64,000 nucleotides of DNA from Fibrobacter sp. (GCA_017412605.1 JAFPWY010000004.1:335805-399804); one strand, 5' to 3'; positions 10,040 through 18,420 are shown, counted from the stretch's first letter. Notes: generated by a model not told the origin, from the letters alone. Numbers and translations are program-made.

Positions 10040-10987
10040 ATGAACAGATTATTTTTTTGTGTTATTTTCGTTGTATTTGCTTTTTTTAGCAATGCTTTCT
10101 CACTTGAATTGCGCCCGTTGGTACAAGTTCAATACGCCCCGTTTAAAATCAACGTGAATAAAAACCTGGACGGCGTTTTGTCCGAAAGAAGGACAGAAAC
10201 CGATTTGGTCTTCGAAGGGGGTACAGAACTCTATTTTTCGGCCGAATTCGCAACAATGCGCTACGGTCTCGGTGTAGCATATAAGACCCCCCAAAAATAC
10301 GGGGACGAAGAATTTGTCCCTGCATCCATTCCGTTCTGGGGCGTAGTCACATTCGGAAACATCAGGATTGACCGCTTTTTCTCGCCCTATTTGGCAATCA
10401 GACTAGGTTCCATCGCCCCCATTACGTCTAACGGAAACTGGTGGGAACGTCCCTTCAACTTTATCATCAACCCGGGTCTTGGTGTCATTTTCCCTTATGG
10501 AATCGGTCTTGAATTCAACTATGAATATTGCTCCATGCAAAAATCGTTTGTAGACAAAAAACTGCAATTCCGTGTCAATTCTCACCGCATCGGCGTCCAG
10601 CTTTCCATCGGCTTCGAGCTCATCCGCGACAGAATCTACAGGACCGAGGAACAGAGCCAGCGCAAGAGGGTCTTCGAGGAATCCTACGAATTCGAATCGG
10701 ATACCGACGACGACATCATCGACTACAGCAAGGAAACGGCGCCCGAGCCAGAACAAGCTCCCGCACCCGCCCCAGTCGAGGAGCCGGATCCGCTCATGTC
10801 CAGCTATCCGGAACCCACTCCCGAGCCGGCCGTTTCTAGCGAACCCGAAGAAGATGTGACCATCGTCCCGATAGAACAGGTGCAGAAGAAAAAGGCGACA
10901 AAGACCACGAAGAAACCGGCCGCCAAGAAGGCACCGGCGAAAAAGGCAGCACCCAAGAAAACCAAGCGCACAACGAAAAAGCGCTAA
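10040..10987 (+). CDS. Outer-membrane beta-barrel-like protein with lysine-rich histone-H1-like tail
   Basis: 315 aa. A signal peptide (about residues 1-20) is followed by alternating hydrophobic/polar strands to about residue 195, typical of a small outer-membrane barrel. Residues 215-275 are acidic and proline-rich (PEPEQAPAPAPVEEP type). The last 34 residues are almost only Lys, Ala, Thr and Pro (KKAPAKKAAPKK type), like the tails of histone H1-like proteins. The gene is divergent from the giant VWA gene. A highly basic C-terminus on an envelope protein is unusual; it could bind peptidoglycan, LPS, teichuronic-type polymers or nucleic acid. I do not recognise a named family. Confidence 0.8.
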   Translation: MNRLFFCVIFVVFAFFSNAFSLELRPLVQVQYAPFKINVNKNLDGVLSERRTETDLVFEGGTELYFSAEFATMRYGLGVAYKTPQKYGDEEFVPASIPFWGVVTFGNIRIDRFFSPYLAIRLGSIAPITSNGNWWERPFNFIINPGLGVIFPYGIGLEFNYEYCSMQKSFVDKKLQFRVNSHRIGVQLSIGFELIRDRIYRTEEQSQRKRVFEESYEFESDTDDDIIDYSKETAPEPEQAPAPAPVEEPDPLMSSYPEPTPEPAVSSEPEEDVTIVPIEQVQKKKATKTTKKPAAKKAPAKKAAPKKTKRTTKKR

Positions 10988-10997
10988 CACCGAAATC

Positions 10998-11018
10998 GCC
11001 CGGGCCGAAACCCCGGGC
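10998..11018 (+). terminator. Likely terminator after the barrel protein gene
   Basis: A GC-rich 7-bp stem (10998-11004 with 11012-11018) with a 7-nt loop lies 11 nt after the stop codon. The T-tract is weak, so termination may be inefficient. Confidence 0.5.
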
Positions 11019-11025
11019 TTCATTC

Positions 11026-11031
11026 TATATT
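11026..11031 (+). promoter_or_regulatory. Candidate -10 element (TATATT) of rluE
   Basis: TATATT lies only 7 nt before the rluE ATG in the context TTCTATATTT, shared with other genes in this window. If it is the -10, transcription would start at or next to the ATG. Confidence 0.4.
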
Positions 11032-11038
11032 TGACTTG

Positions 11039-11590
11039 ATGTCCACGGTCATTCTATTCAACAAGCCGTTCGGCGTACTCAGCCAGTTTACGCCCGAAGC
11101 GGGCCACAAGGCCCTCGACGAGTTCGGTTTCCCCGCCGGAGTCTATGCCGCAGGCCGCCTCGACCACGACAGCGAAGGAGCTTTACTCCTCACGGACAAC
11201 GGGCCACTTATCAAAAAACTGCTCGACCCCAAATTCGGCCACCCGCGCACATACCTTGCGCAGGTTGACGGACAAATCACCGAGGAAGCCGTAAAAAGGC
11301 TCGCTGCGGGAGTCGACATCAAGGGTTACCGCACCAAGCCCTGCATAGCAGAAATTGCGGAAGCTCCGGACAATCTATGGCCGCGTACCCCGCCCGTAAG
11401 GTTCCGGGCCAACATTCCCACCAGCTGGGTGCGTCTCACGCTCACCGAGGGCAAGAACCGCCAGGTCCGCCACATGACAGCCGCGGTCGGCTTCCCCACC
11501 TTGCGCCTCATACGCATAAAAATCGGCAATATCCCTCTTGGGAATCTCCAGCCCGGGGAATGGTGTATCATTACAGAAAAGGTCATTTAA
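11039..11590 (+). CDS. rluE: 23S rRNA pseudouridine synthase, RluE-like
   Basis: 183 aa, close to the length of RluE, which makes pseudouridine in the peptidyl-transferase region of 23S rRNA. There is no S4 domain; the protein begins with the VILFNKPFGVLSQF signature of the RsuA/RluB/RluE/RluF family. The catalytic motif GRLDHDSEGALLLT carries the Asp at residue 42, and the basic EGKNRQVRHMTAAVG segment is the usual RNA-binding C-terminal motif. I chose ATG 11039 over the TTG at 11036. No Shine-Dalgarno is visible, and a TATATT sits 7 nt upstream, so the message may be leaderless. RluE fits better than RsuA because the S4 domain is missing. Confidence 0.88.
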   Translation: MSTVILFNKPFGVLSQFTPEAGHKALDEFGFPAGVYAAGRLDHDSEGALLLTDNGPLIKKLLDPKFGHPRTYLAQVDGQITEEAVKRLAAGVDIKGYRTKPCIAEIAEAPDNLWPRTPPVRFRANIPTSWVRLTLTEGKNRQVRHMTAAVGFPTLRLIRIKIGNIPLGNLQPGEWCIITEKVI

Positions 11591-11636
11591 AATAATTTAA
11601 CATTAACAGGGAAACTCATTTGCCTAGTTTCCTTTG

Positions 11637-11642
11637 TATATT
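11637..11642 (+). promoter_or_regulatory. Candidate -10 element (TATATT) of the 11675 lipoprotein gene
   Basis: TATATT lies 33 nt before the ATG with a clear GGAGGA Shine-Dalgarno (11665-11670) between. A convincing -35 is not seen. Confidence 0.4.
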
Positions 11643-11674
11643 ATTAGGACAAGCGACTTCATTTGGAGGAATTC

Positions 11675-12265
11675 ATGAAAAAAGCGGCTGCACTTTTACT
11701 TCTCACCGGCGCCATCCTCATGTCCGGCTGTTCCACTCCGAAGGGAATCAACATCAACACGCATACCGTGTCCAGCGTCAAGTACGTGACCACGGACCTT
11801 CCTGAACCGGCCGAAATCGATCTCGCCATCCTGAGCAGCAAGCCCATCCAGTACCACTACGACGTCTATTCCAAGGAATTCAATATTTCCTCCATCACCA
11901 TTGAGCAAAAGGAACCCGTCGACAAGAAGGTTACGTTCCGTGGAGTCCCCTTCTCCGTCATGTCCAAGGACAAGGAATACGCCGTTCCCGTCACGGCACC
12001 GGATTCCGTGCGCATCATGACTTATCTTGACTTCGTCTATAAATCCGGTTCCCGCAAAATGGAAATGCAGGCCAAGGAATACGATGCCGCAAAACGTTAC
12101 GGCTACGTGTACTGGAGCAAGGACGGCTACGACGAATGTAGCGCAGCCACCATCACCAACCAGAACAACATATTCCTCGTGACCATCGCCAGCAAGAAGA
12201 TGGGCAGCGATGTCATGGCGTGGGCAAAGCACGCCATCGAGAGCCTAAAGACGAAAGGCGAATAG
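11675..12265 (+). CDS. Lipoprotein of unknown function (196 aa)
   Basis: ATG 11675 follows GGAGGA at ideal spacing. The N-terminus is a lipoprotein signal (MKKAAALLLLTGAILMSGC, Cys 19), so the protein is probably anchored in a membrane. The mature part has no motif I can name; it has a mixed alpha/beta look and ends in a helix rich in Lys and Ala. It converges with the FadL-like gene, whose stop is 6 nt away, so the two are transcribed towards each other. Confidence 0.8.
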   Translation: MKKAAALLLLTGAILMSGCSTPKGININTHTVSSVKYVTTDLPEPAEIDLAILSSKPIQYHYDVYSKEFNISSITIEQKEPVDKKVTFRGVPFSVMSKDKEYAVPVTAPDSVRIMTYLDFVYKSGSRKMEMQAKEYDAAKRYGYVYWSKDGYDECSAATITNQNNIFLVTIASKKMGSDVMAWAKHAIESLKTKGE

Positions 12266-12271
12266 AAACCG

Positions 12272-13693
12272 TTAAAGCTTGAAATCGAGACCGACGCCGA
12301 ATCCGCGGCTGTCGCGTTTATACACGTCTACACCGTATTCGACCTTCTCGTCGTAATCCTGGTAGAGCGTGTGAAGGTAGCTCAAATTCACGCGCATCCA
12401 GTCCGTCGCCCAGTAAGCGAGACCGAACCCGAAACTCGTCGATGAGATATTGATGTTCATGTCGCTGATGTATTCGTCCTTGATGCCGAAGCGAGTCACC
12501 TGCAAGCCGCCACTCAAGGTAAAGCGCTTCAGGATATCCACCTCGACGCCGTAGAGGAACTCGTTGGTGTCATCCACATGGTTTTCCAGATCGCCGCTGA
12601 AATTGGCCTTGCTGTCGAACCAGTGATGGTAACCGAGGGCAATGCGCACGTTGTCGAGCAAGGCGTAGTTCAGGCCCACCGCCAACAGGGACGGGATATC
12701 GTTGTGATCCTTCTTGCCATCGTTGAACTGTTCCAGCGGAGTATCGTTCTTCTTGGTATCGTTCTCCATTTCGATGGAAGTCTTGTACTCGAATTTTGCG
12801 CCGACCGTGAGGCGCTTGTACTGAAAACCGAGACCCACGATAGGAGTGATTCCCCAACCCGTCTGGTCTAGCTCCAGATCCATGGTCATCTTGTCGTCCA
12901 TCGTCTTGAACGTCTCCGCGAGCGTCGCGTACTGCACCTTTTCTTCCTTGGTCTTGGCTTTCTCCGCCAAGGCCTCAAAAGTTTCGGCAAGGACGGATGC
13001 CTCCACCATCTTGCCGTCGGGATTCACGCCAGGCATCGTTGTATTCAGCTGGAGATTCCCGACAGAGCCGTCGTAGCTGTTCATCGCATAGTTGAAGCGG
13101 GCACCCGCGTAAACAGAGAACATCTTGTTGAACTCGTAAGCCGCACCGACCGTCGCCCCAAAAATATACGAGCTCGCTTCGAGCGAAATATCTACGGAAC
13201 TCGCATCCGTCTTGAGTCCCTTTTCTGTCAGGCCAGCCTCCATCTGCTTGAGCGGAGAAGTTGTCAGCGCGAAAAAGCTCGGAATGCCGTCGTCAAAGTT
13301 CACCTTGCCACCGCCGCCAATCACGCCAACATGGCCGGAAAGCGCAAAGTTGCCCTTGTGCCATGTCACAAGCGCGCTGGGCAAAAACGGAACGAACGCA
13401 TCGCCCTTGAATTCTTCGCCATCCTTGAAGATCGGGGACTTTTCGACCGTCACACTGCGATTCTGCCAGAATGTCTGGTTGTTGATGGAGACATAGAGAC
13501 CGTCATCCATGAATGCCGTTCCCGACGGGTTCGCGTAAGGGGCGTCTACATCGGTGCTCGCATCGCGCGCGATGCTGCGCTGGAAAAGCACGGACTGGTT
13601 GGTGTTTGTGTTGAGGCCTCCGGCAAAAGCCATCATCGGGACGACAGCCAAGGCCAGGACACGGGAGACTATCCCTTCTACGCGATATTTCAT
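12272..13693 (-). CDS. OmpP1/FadL/TodX family outer-membrane transport protein
   Basis: 473 aa. The start is the ATG at 13691-13693 with AGGAG 7-8 nt upstream; the reading frame extends further but without a ribosome site. A signal peptide ends near AFAGG. After it comes the family's N-terminal hatch-like segment: N-x-N-Q-S, 'RSIARDASTDVDAPYANPSGTAFM' style residues (compare NPAGTAF of FadL homologues). Many amphipathic strands follow, with aromatic girdles and a Phe/Lys-Leu C-terminus (GLDFKL) suitable for barrel assembly. Family members move long-chain fatty acids or other hydrophobic compounds across the outer membrane; the substrate here cannot be told. Confidence 0.85.
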   Translation of the reverse strand: MKYRVEGIVSRVLALAVVPMMAFAGGLNTNTNQSVLFQRSIARDASTDVDAPYANPSGTAFMDDGLYVSINNQTFWQNRSVTVEKSPIFKDGEEFKGDAFVPFLPSALVTWHKGNFALSGHVGVIGGGGKVNFDDGIPSFFALTTSPLKQMEAGLTEKGLKTDASSVDISLEASSYIFGATVGAAYEFNKMFSVYAGARFNYAMNSYDGSVGNLQLNTTMPGVNPDGKMVEASVLAETFEALAEKAKTKEEKVQYATLAETFKTMDDKMTMDLELDQTGWGITPIVGLGFQYKRLTVGAKFEYKTSIEMENDTKKNDTPLEQFNDGKKDHNDIPSLLAVGLNYALLDNVRIALGYHHWFDSKANFSGDLENHVDDTNEFLYGVEVDILKRFTLSGGLQVTRFGIKDEYISDMNINISSTSFGFGLAYWATDWMRVNLSYLHTLYQDYDEKVEYGVDVYKRDSRGFGVGLDFKL

Positions 13694-13953
13694 AATCGCT
13701 CTCCTATCAGACAAAAAATTTATGGCCGATAAGGTAGAAAAGGTTTTTCGTCATTTTACTATAATCCGCTTACTTAATTCTGCCGGTACGAAACATATAT
13801 TATTCTTGTAATTATTGGCATTTTGTTATTATTTATAGTGAATTGATAACAAGAAGTGATTGTTTCAGAAAAAATTATCTATTAGTCCGCAAAAAATTAT
13901 AATTCTACATTAACGCCGTAACCGCAAAAAACCATAATAAAAGGAGATTGGTT

Positions 13954-14652
13954 ATGTCTAGAATTAGAGAAGCAGTCATATTAGCACTGGCCATTGTTGG
14001 GCTTGGGGCGTTTCTCTATAATGCAATCATAGATGTCAAGGACAGAGACCGAGTTGTCAACGTACGCGGGTTCGCCGAACGCGAAGTCAACGCGGACTAT
14101 GTAATATGGCCTATCGTATTCAAGGAAGCAGGCAACAACCTTGTCTCACTCTACGAGACTGTGCAGAGCAAAACAGAAACGCTCGAAAAGTTCTTGCTCG
14201 AGAACGGCATCGCCAAAGAAGATATCAGCAAGGCATCGCCGGATATCACAGACACCGACAGCGAGCTGTACAACTCCACCAAGCACCCCTACCGCTACCT
14301 GGTGGCGATGGTTGTGACAGTCGCGACCAAGGACGTCGACAAAGTCCGCGAACTCATGGGTAAATACGGAGAATTGCTGAAACAGGGAATTGCCATCAGC
14401 GAAAGCGACTATCGCTACCGTAAAATCTACAGTTTTAACGGGCTCAAGGAAATCAAGCCCGAAATGATTGAAGAAGCGAACAAGAACGCACACATCGCTG
14501 CACAAAAATTCGCAAAAGATTCCGAGAGCAAGCTCGGAAAAATCAAGACGGCAACGCAGGGCCAGTTCTCCATCGAAGATCGTGACGAGAACACGCCCTT
14601 CGTCAAGAAAGTCCGCGTAGTCACCAGCGTCCAATATTACCTGAAAGACTAA
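13954..14652 (+). CDS. SIMPL (DUF541) domain periplasmic/membrane-anchored protein
   Basis: 232 aa. ATG 13954 has AAGGAG at 7-nt spacing. One N-terminal membrane segment (residues about 6-26, AVILALAIVGLGAFLYNAII) is followed by the SIMPL fold: the VVNVRGFAEREVNADYVIWPIVF strand region, a central helix and the VRVVTSVQYYL final strand. Length is typical of the family, which is widespread but of poorly known function (oxidative stress and envelope roles have been reported for some members). A strong terminator follows at once, so it is a single-gene unit. Confidence 0.85.
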   Translation: MSRIREAVILALAIVGLGAFLYNAIIDVKDRDRVVNVRGFAEREVNADYVIWPIVFKEAGNNLVSLYETVQSKTETLEKFLLENGIAKEDISKASPDITDTDSELYNSTKHPYRYLVAMVVTVATKDVDKVRELMGKYGELLKQGIAISESDYRYRKIYSFNGLKEIKPEMIEEANKNAHIAAQKFAKDSESKLGKIKTATQGQFSIEDRDENTPFVKKVRVVTSVQYYLKD

Positions 14653-14679
14653 TAATCAAATATACGCCGCTAGATCGGC

Positions 14680-14734
14680 CCGGCCATATCCATAAGGGGA
14701 GGGATGAGGATATGGCCGGTTTTTTATTTTTTTT
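14680..14734 (+). terminator. Strong rho-independent terminator after the SIMPL gene
   Basis: A perfect 12-bp stem (14680-14691 with 14708-14719) is followed directly by a long T-tract (14720 onward). Confidence 0.92.
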
Positions 14735-14784
14735 ACCGGATTCAGCAAACCTCGAAATTGTTATAATCTGACATTTTAAGATTC

Positions 14785-14790
14785 TATATT
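14785..14790 (+). promoter_or_regulatory. Candidate -10 element (TATATT) of the 14830 gene
   Basis: TATATT in the context TTCTATATTAAGG, 39 nt before the ATG. A TTGTTA (14758-14763) lies upstream but at 21-nt spacing. Confidence 0.4.
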
Positions 14791-14829
14791 AAGGGTATAT
14801 ATGAGCCAAAGAAAAAGAGAGGTTTTACA

Positions 14830-15174
14830 ATGGATTACGAAGACCTGCCCGAGAACGTCCGCAAGTTCCGACACTTTTGCTTAGAGGAACTCGACGCCCC
14901 AAGCACTCTCCACATAGAGAACCACGAAATATTGTGGGAACGCCACGTTTCCGAACTCATGGACTGGATGGAGGCACAGGCGGCCAAGAAACTGTTCGAC
15001 CTCGAAATTGTCGATGCCGAAGAAATAAACTTCGGTTTTGGTTTCAGGGCAACAAGCCGCGACGGAACCGTTTGGGAAAGCATGCCCCTAGACTGCCACA
15101 AAATCGCCCCCGGCGAAAAAGTCGGAAGGTTCCCCGATGCCAGCGGGCGCCTTGTCATCGTGCGGAAAAAGTAA
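14830..15174 (+). CDS. Hypothetical small protein (114 aa)
   Basis: A soluble, acidic, aromatic-rich protein without signal peptide or membrane segment. ATG 14830 is preceded by AGAGAGG at usable spacing. The N-terminal 60 residues are helical and rich in Glu, His and Trp; the C-terminal half looks like a small beta domain (FGFGFRATSRDGTVWES, then GRLVIVRKK). I do not recognise the family. It is 67 nt upstream of an XRE-type regulator that has its own strong promoter, so pairing with it is not certain. Confidence 0.65.
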   Translation: MDYEDLPENVRKFRHFCLEELDAPSTLHIENHEILWERHVSELMDWMEAQAAKKLFDLEIVDAEEINFGFGFRATSRDGTVWESMPLDCHKIAPGEKVGRFPDASGRLVIVRKK

Positions 15175-15184
15175 AGAAAAATTC

Positions 15185-15213
15185 TTGACAACGAGAAAAA
15201 ATCTTTATATATT
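15185..15213 (+). promoter_or_regulatory. Sigma-70-type promoter of the XRE regulator
   Basis: A perfect TTGACA (15185-15190) and TATATT (15208-15213) are separated by 17 nt, 28 nt before the ATG. It begins 10 nt after the preceding stop codon. This is the clearest promoter in the window. Confidence 0.7.
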
Positions 15214-15241
15214 ATGAGTAGAATTAGACTCGAGGTCACAT

Positions 15242-15634
15242 ATGTTGGAAGCCGTGAAAATGCGCCTTACTAGCAAGGCAAAGAACGGAACGGTCTTTAC
15301 TTTCGAAGGAAAGAACATTCCAGATTACCTCGTCATATTCCTAAAGTCGGCATTCCCGAACGTGGAAGAAGTCAAAGAATCCAATGACGAAGAAAGCATA
15401 GAGATTTCGAAATCAGATTGGTACAAAGAAATCGAGACTCAGACAACACCCGCAGAAAGTCTTAAACTCCTACGGACCTCCTTCGGCTATACCCAACAAG
15501 CACTCGCCGACAAGGCGGGCATTACCAAGCAACAAATTTCTGCCATGGAACGCGGAAAGGAACCCATCGGTCGCAAGATGGCCCACCGCCTTGCCGATGC
15601 ACTCGGAACATCTTACAGGAATTTATTCTGGTAA
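15242..15634 (+). CDS. XRE-family helix-turn-helix protein with short N-terminal beta domain
   Basis: 130 aa. Residues about 77-130 form a Cro/CI-type helix-turn-helix (LLRTSFGYTQQALADKAG, then ITKQQISAMERGKEPIGRKM), ending in the RNLFW tail common in this family. The first 60 residues are a small separate domain starting with 'VKMRLTSKAKNGTVFTF', possibly for ligand or toxin binding. Such proteins act as DNA-binding regulators or antitoxins. No obvious toxin gene is adjacent; the 114-aa protein upstream would be the only candidate partner. Self-repression at its own promoter is inference. Confidence 0.85.
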   Translation: MLEAVKMRLTSKAKNGTVFTFEGKNIPDYLVIFLKSAFPNVEEVKESNDEESIEISKSDWYKEIETQTTPAESLKLLRTSFGYTQQALADKAGITKQQISAMERGKEPIGRKMAHRLADALGTSYRNLFW

Positions 15635-15709
15635 TTTGGGAAACTCTTACCATATTTTAGCCTTCTGTGATTTCCCGCACCTATTTTTTTCGACTCGCAA
15701 AAAATAGGG

Positions 15710-15715
15710 TATATT
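15710..15715 (+). promoter_or_regulatory. Candidate -10 element (TATATT) of the 15745 gene
   Basis: TATATT lies 29 nt before the ATG, with AGGAGG (15736-15741) between. The -35 is unclear. Confidence 0.4.
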
Positions 15716-15744
15716 GATAAAGATTATGTCTTACAGGAGGGCCA

Positions 15745-16692
15745 ATGAAAATCCAATCTATTTTCAGCACCTGCTTGGCGTGTTATTTAGCATCCTTGTT
15801 CTGGGCATGTGCGCAGACGGTATCAAGCCCCGAAGAAAGTTCCGACAAGGATGAAATTTCTCAAGAAGAAGATTCCCAAGAAAAAGACGTCGACGAAGAA
15901 GAATTCTCCGGCGAAGTGACAGCTCCGCCTCTCAAGGAGCCCAGCGTTGAAAACGACAGTTCCAGTGAAGCCAAAAAATTCTTTGACGGGCTAGAGAAGA
16001 TTGAATTCCTGAGTCAATACGATTTGCACGGCTCCGACAGCCAGATAAAAACACAACTAAAAGAAATGAAGGACACCCTTCAAAAAGGCGAACAACTTTT
16101 CGATAAGGCCGCCAAGAACGAGAAGTGGTTTATCGCGGCAACAATCCAAAAAGGGAATCTGTATTTCGCGATGGCAAATAGCATTAAGAATCAGAAGGTC
16201 AATGAAAAAAGCGATTTAGATTCCTTCGCAACTGCTTTCAACAATACGAAGCAACTCCCCTCCTACTACGAACAGGCAAGGACGATTTTTCAAGAAGGTC
16301 TAGACAAAGCCCGCAGCAAAAAAATCAGTGACGAAAACCTCAAAATTTTAGAAGAATACTTCATCTACACATACTACGAAAGCTGCAATACATACAGAGA
16401 GATCTCTTTCATTTATCCCGATTCCCCACTGCCCGATAGCGCTGCAATAGTCGAAGAATACATCCGGTATATGCACACTACTAAAGAAGACGCCATAGAA
16501 ATGACCCACGAGGACCTTGGGGCTTACCGGGAAGCGTTAGACTCTAAATTTAACGAAGCCACAGAAGAAGCCATTTCTCATTGCGAGGATGGCATCTTAG
16601 CCGCACAGGAATACAATCTGAAAAACGAACAAGTTGAGGCAACACGAAAAATGCTTCGTTTACTAGACCCCAACAATTCTGTTCTACAATGA
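15745..16692 (+). CDS. Exported, probably lipid-anchored helical protein (315 aa)
   Basis: ATG 15745 follows an AGGAGG. The N-terminus looks like a lipoprotein signal ending FWAC (Cys 22), though Trp at -2 makes the lipobox weak. A very acidic stretch follows (residues about 30-65, Glu/Asp/Ser only in parts). The rest, from about residue 78, is predicted helical with a repeat-like spacing (ATIQKGNLYFAMANSI; YEQARTIFQEGLDKA), suggesting TPR-like protein-protein binding. The next gene is convergent across a shared terminator. Function unknown. Confidence 0.75.
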   Translation: MKIQSIFSTCLACYLASLFWACAQTVSSPEESSDKDEISQEEDSQEKDVDEEEFSGEVTAPPLKEPSVENDSSSEAKKFFDGLEKIEFLSQYDLHGSDSQIKTQLKEMKDTLQKGEQLFDKAAKNEKWFIAATIQKGNLYFAMANSIKNQKVNEKSDLDSFATAFNNTKQLPSYYEQARTIFQEGLDKARSKKISDENLKILEEYFIYTYYESCNTYREISFIYPDSPLPDSAAIVEEYIRYMHTTKEDAIEMTHEDLGAYREALDSKFNEATEEAISHCEDGILAAQEYNLKNEQVEATRKMLRLLDPNNSVLQ

Positions 16693-16705
16693 CAAATAAA
16701 AAATA

Positions 16706-16727
16706 GCGGCTCAAGGCCGCCTTTTTT
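16706..16727. terminator. Bidirectional terminator between the 15745 gene and ettA
   Basis: A short stem (16706-16710 with 16716-16720) is flanked by an A-run on the left and a T-run on the right, so it can work in both directions for the two convergent genes. Confidence 0.75.
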
Positions 16728-16728
16728 A

Positions 16729-18420
16729 TTACTGTCTTGTGAGCGTCTTGTACTTGATGGGCTTCGGGTTGTCGGCATCTTCGCCGAGACGCTTGCGGCG
16801 GTCGGCTTCGTATTCGCTCCAGTTGCCTTCGAACCACACCACCTTCGAATCGCCTTCGTAAGCGAGGATGTGCGTAGCGATGCGGTCCAGGAACCAGCGG
16901 TCATGCGAGATAATCACTGCACAGCCTGCGAACTTGAGGATTGCCTGTTCCAAGGCCTGCAGCGTTTCGATGTCCAAGTCGTTCGTCGGTTCGTCGAGGA
17001 ACAAGAGGTTGCCCGGCTTCTGCAGGTTCTTCGCCATGAGCACGCGGTTGCGTTCACCGCCCGAAAGCGTCGTAAGCTTTTTCTGCTGGGCAGCACCCGT
17101 GAAGTTGAAGAGTCCGCAGTAAGCGCGGCCGTTCATCTTGCGGTCACCCACCATAATCTCGTCGTTCCCGCCAGTGATTTCTTCCCACACGGTCTTGGAA
17201 TCGTCAAGGCTGTCGCGGCCCTGTTCCATGCTGATGATTTCGACAGTCTCGCCAATCTTGAGCGTACCGCCATCGGGCTTTTCCTGGCCCATAATCATCT
17301 TGAACAAAGTCGTCTTACCTGCACCGTTCGGGCCGATAATGCCCACGATGCCGGAGCGCGGCAGGTTGAAGTTCAAGTCGTCGAACAGCACCTTGTCGCC
17401 AAAGGCCTTCTGCAAATGTTCCGCCTGGATGACGATATCGCCCAAGCGCTTGCCGTTCGCGATGTGGATCTGCGCCACCTTGATCTGCTCGCGGGAATCT
17501 TCGGCAAGCAATTCTTCGTAAGCCTTGAGACGGGCCTTGCTCTTGGCCTGGCGCGCCTTCGGGCTCTGCTTGACCCATTCCTGTTCGCGAGCCAAACGCT
17601 TCTGCCTGTCGGATTCGCCCTTTTCTTCACCGCGGAGGCGTTCGAGTTTCTGATCAAGCCACTGGGCGTAATTGCCTTCCCAAGGAATGCCGCGGCCGCG
17701 GTCAATTTCCAGAATCCAGTTCGTCACGTTGTCGAGGAAGTAACGGTCGTGCGTCACGAGAATCACGGAGCCCTTGTATTCGCGGAGGTGGCGTTCGAGC
17801 CAGGCAACCGTTTCGGCATCCAGGTGGTTCGTCGGTTCGTCCAAGAGCAACAAATCCGGTTCTTCGAGGAGCAAGCGGCAAAGGGCCACACGGCGCTTTT
17901 CACCGCCGGAGAGGTTCGTCACCGGCCAGTCGCCCGGCGGACAGCGAAGAGCGTCCATCGCGATTTCAATATTGCGGTCAAGGCTCCACAAGTCCTGAGC
18001 GTCGATGATGTCCTGGAGTTTCGCCTGTTCGTCGAGGAGCTTGTTCATCTCGTCGTCTTCCATGGGTTCGGCGAACTTCATGGAAATCTCGTTGAAGCGG
18101 TCGAGCACGGCCTGCTTCTTGGCCACAGCCTGCATCACGTTTTCCTTGACGGTCAAGTTCGGGTCAAGTTGCGGTTCCTGCGGCAGATAGCCCGCGGTGC
18201 GGCCCGGCTCAATCCAGGCTTCGCCCTGAAATTCCTTGTCGATGCCCGCCATGATGCGCAGCAGCGTCGACTTACCGGCACCATTCTGGCCGATGATGCC
18301 AATCTTTGCGCCGTAGTAGAAGCTCAAGGAAATGTCCTTCAGCACCTCCTTGTTAGGCGGGTACGACTTGGTCATCTTGTACATGTAGAAAACGAATTTT
18401 TCTGCTTTATTTTCGGCCAT
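16729..18420 (-). CDS. ettA: Energy-dependent translational throttle protein EttA (ABC-F)
   Basis: 563 aa, the usual length for EttA. Two ATP-binding cassettes without membrane segments: Walker A GQNGAGKSTLL and GPNGAGKTTLF, signatures LSGGEKRRVALCRLL and LSGGERNRVLMAKNL, Walker B LLLLDEPTNHLDAETV and LLFLDEPTNDLDIETL. The inter-cassette linker (about residues 245-315, charged with RLAREQEWVKQSPKARQ) is the ribosomal tRNA-interaction motif of ABC-F proteins. EttA binds the ribosomal E site and gates the first elongation step by ATP/ADP level. The start codon ATG 18418-18420 lacks a clear Shine-Dalgarno and lies next to a repeat-rich leader. Confidence 0.93.
   Translation of the reverse strand: MAENKAEKFVFYMYKMTKSYPPNKEVLKDISLSFYYGAKIGIIGQNGAGKSTLLRIMAGIDKEFQGEAWIEPGRTAGYLPQEPQLDPNLTVKENVMQAVAKKQAVLDRFNEISMKFAEPMEDDEMNKLLDEQAKLQDIIDAQDLWSLDRNIEIAMDALRCPPGDWPVTNLSGGEKRRVALCRLLLEEPDLLLLDEPTNHLDAETVAWLERHLREYKGSVILVTHDRYFLDNVTNWILEIDRGRGIPWEGNYAQWLDQKLERLRGEEKGESDRQKRLAREQEWVKQSPKARQAKSKARLKAYEELLAEDSREQIKVAQIHIANGKRLGDIVIQAEHLQKAFGDKVLFDDLNFNLPRSGIVGIIGPNGAGKTTLFKMIMGQEKPDGGTLKIGETVEIISMEQGRDSLDDSKTVWEEITGGNDEIMVGDRKMNGRAYCGLFNFTGAAQQKKLTTLSGGERNRVLMAKNLQKPGNLLFLDEPTNDLDIETLQALEQAILKFAGCAVIISHDRWFLDRIATHILAYEGDSKVVWFEGNWSEYEADRRKRLGEDADNPKPIKYKTLTRQ

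Noticed and set aside
10998..11031. Riboswitch before rluE
   Set aside because: The hairpin there is better explained as the terminator of the preceding gene; no known class matches.
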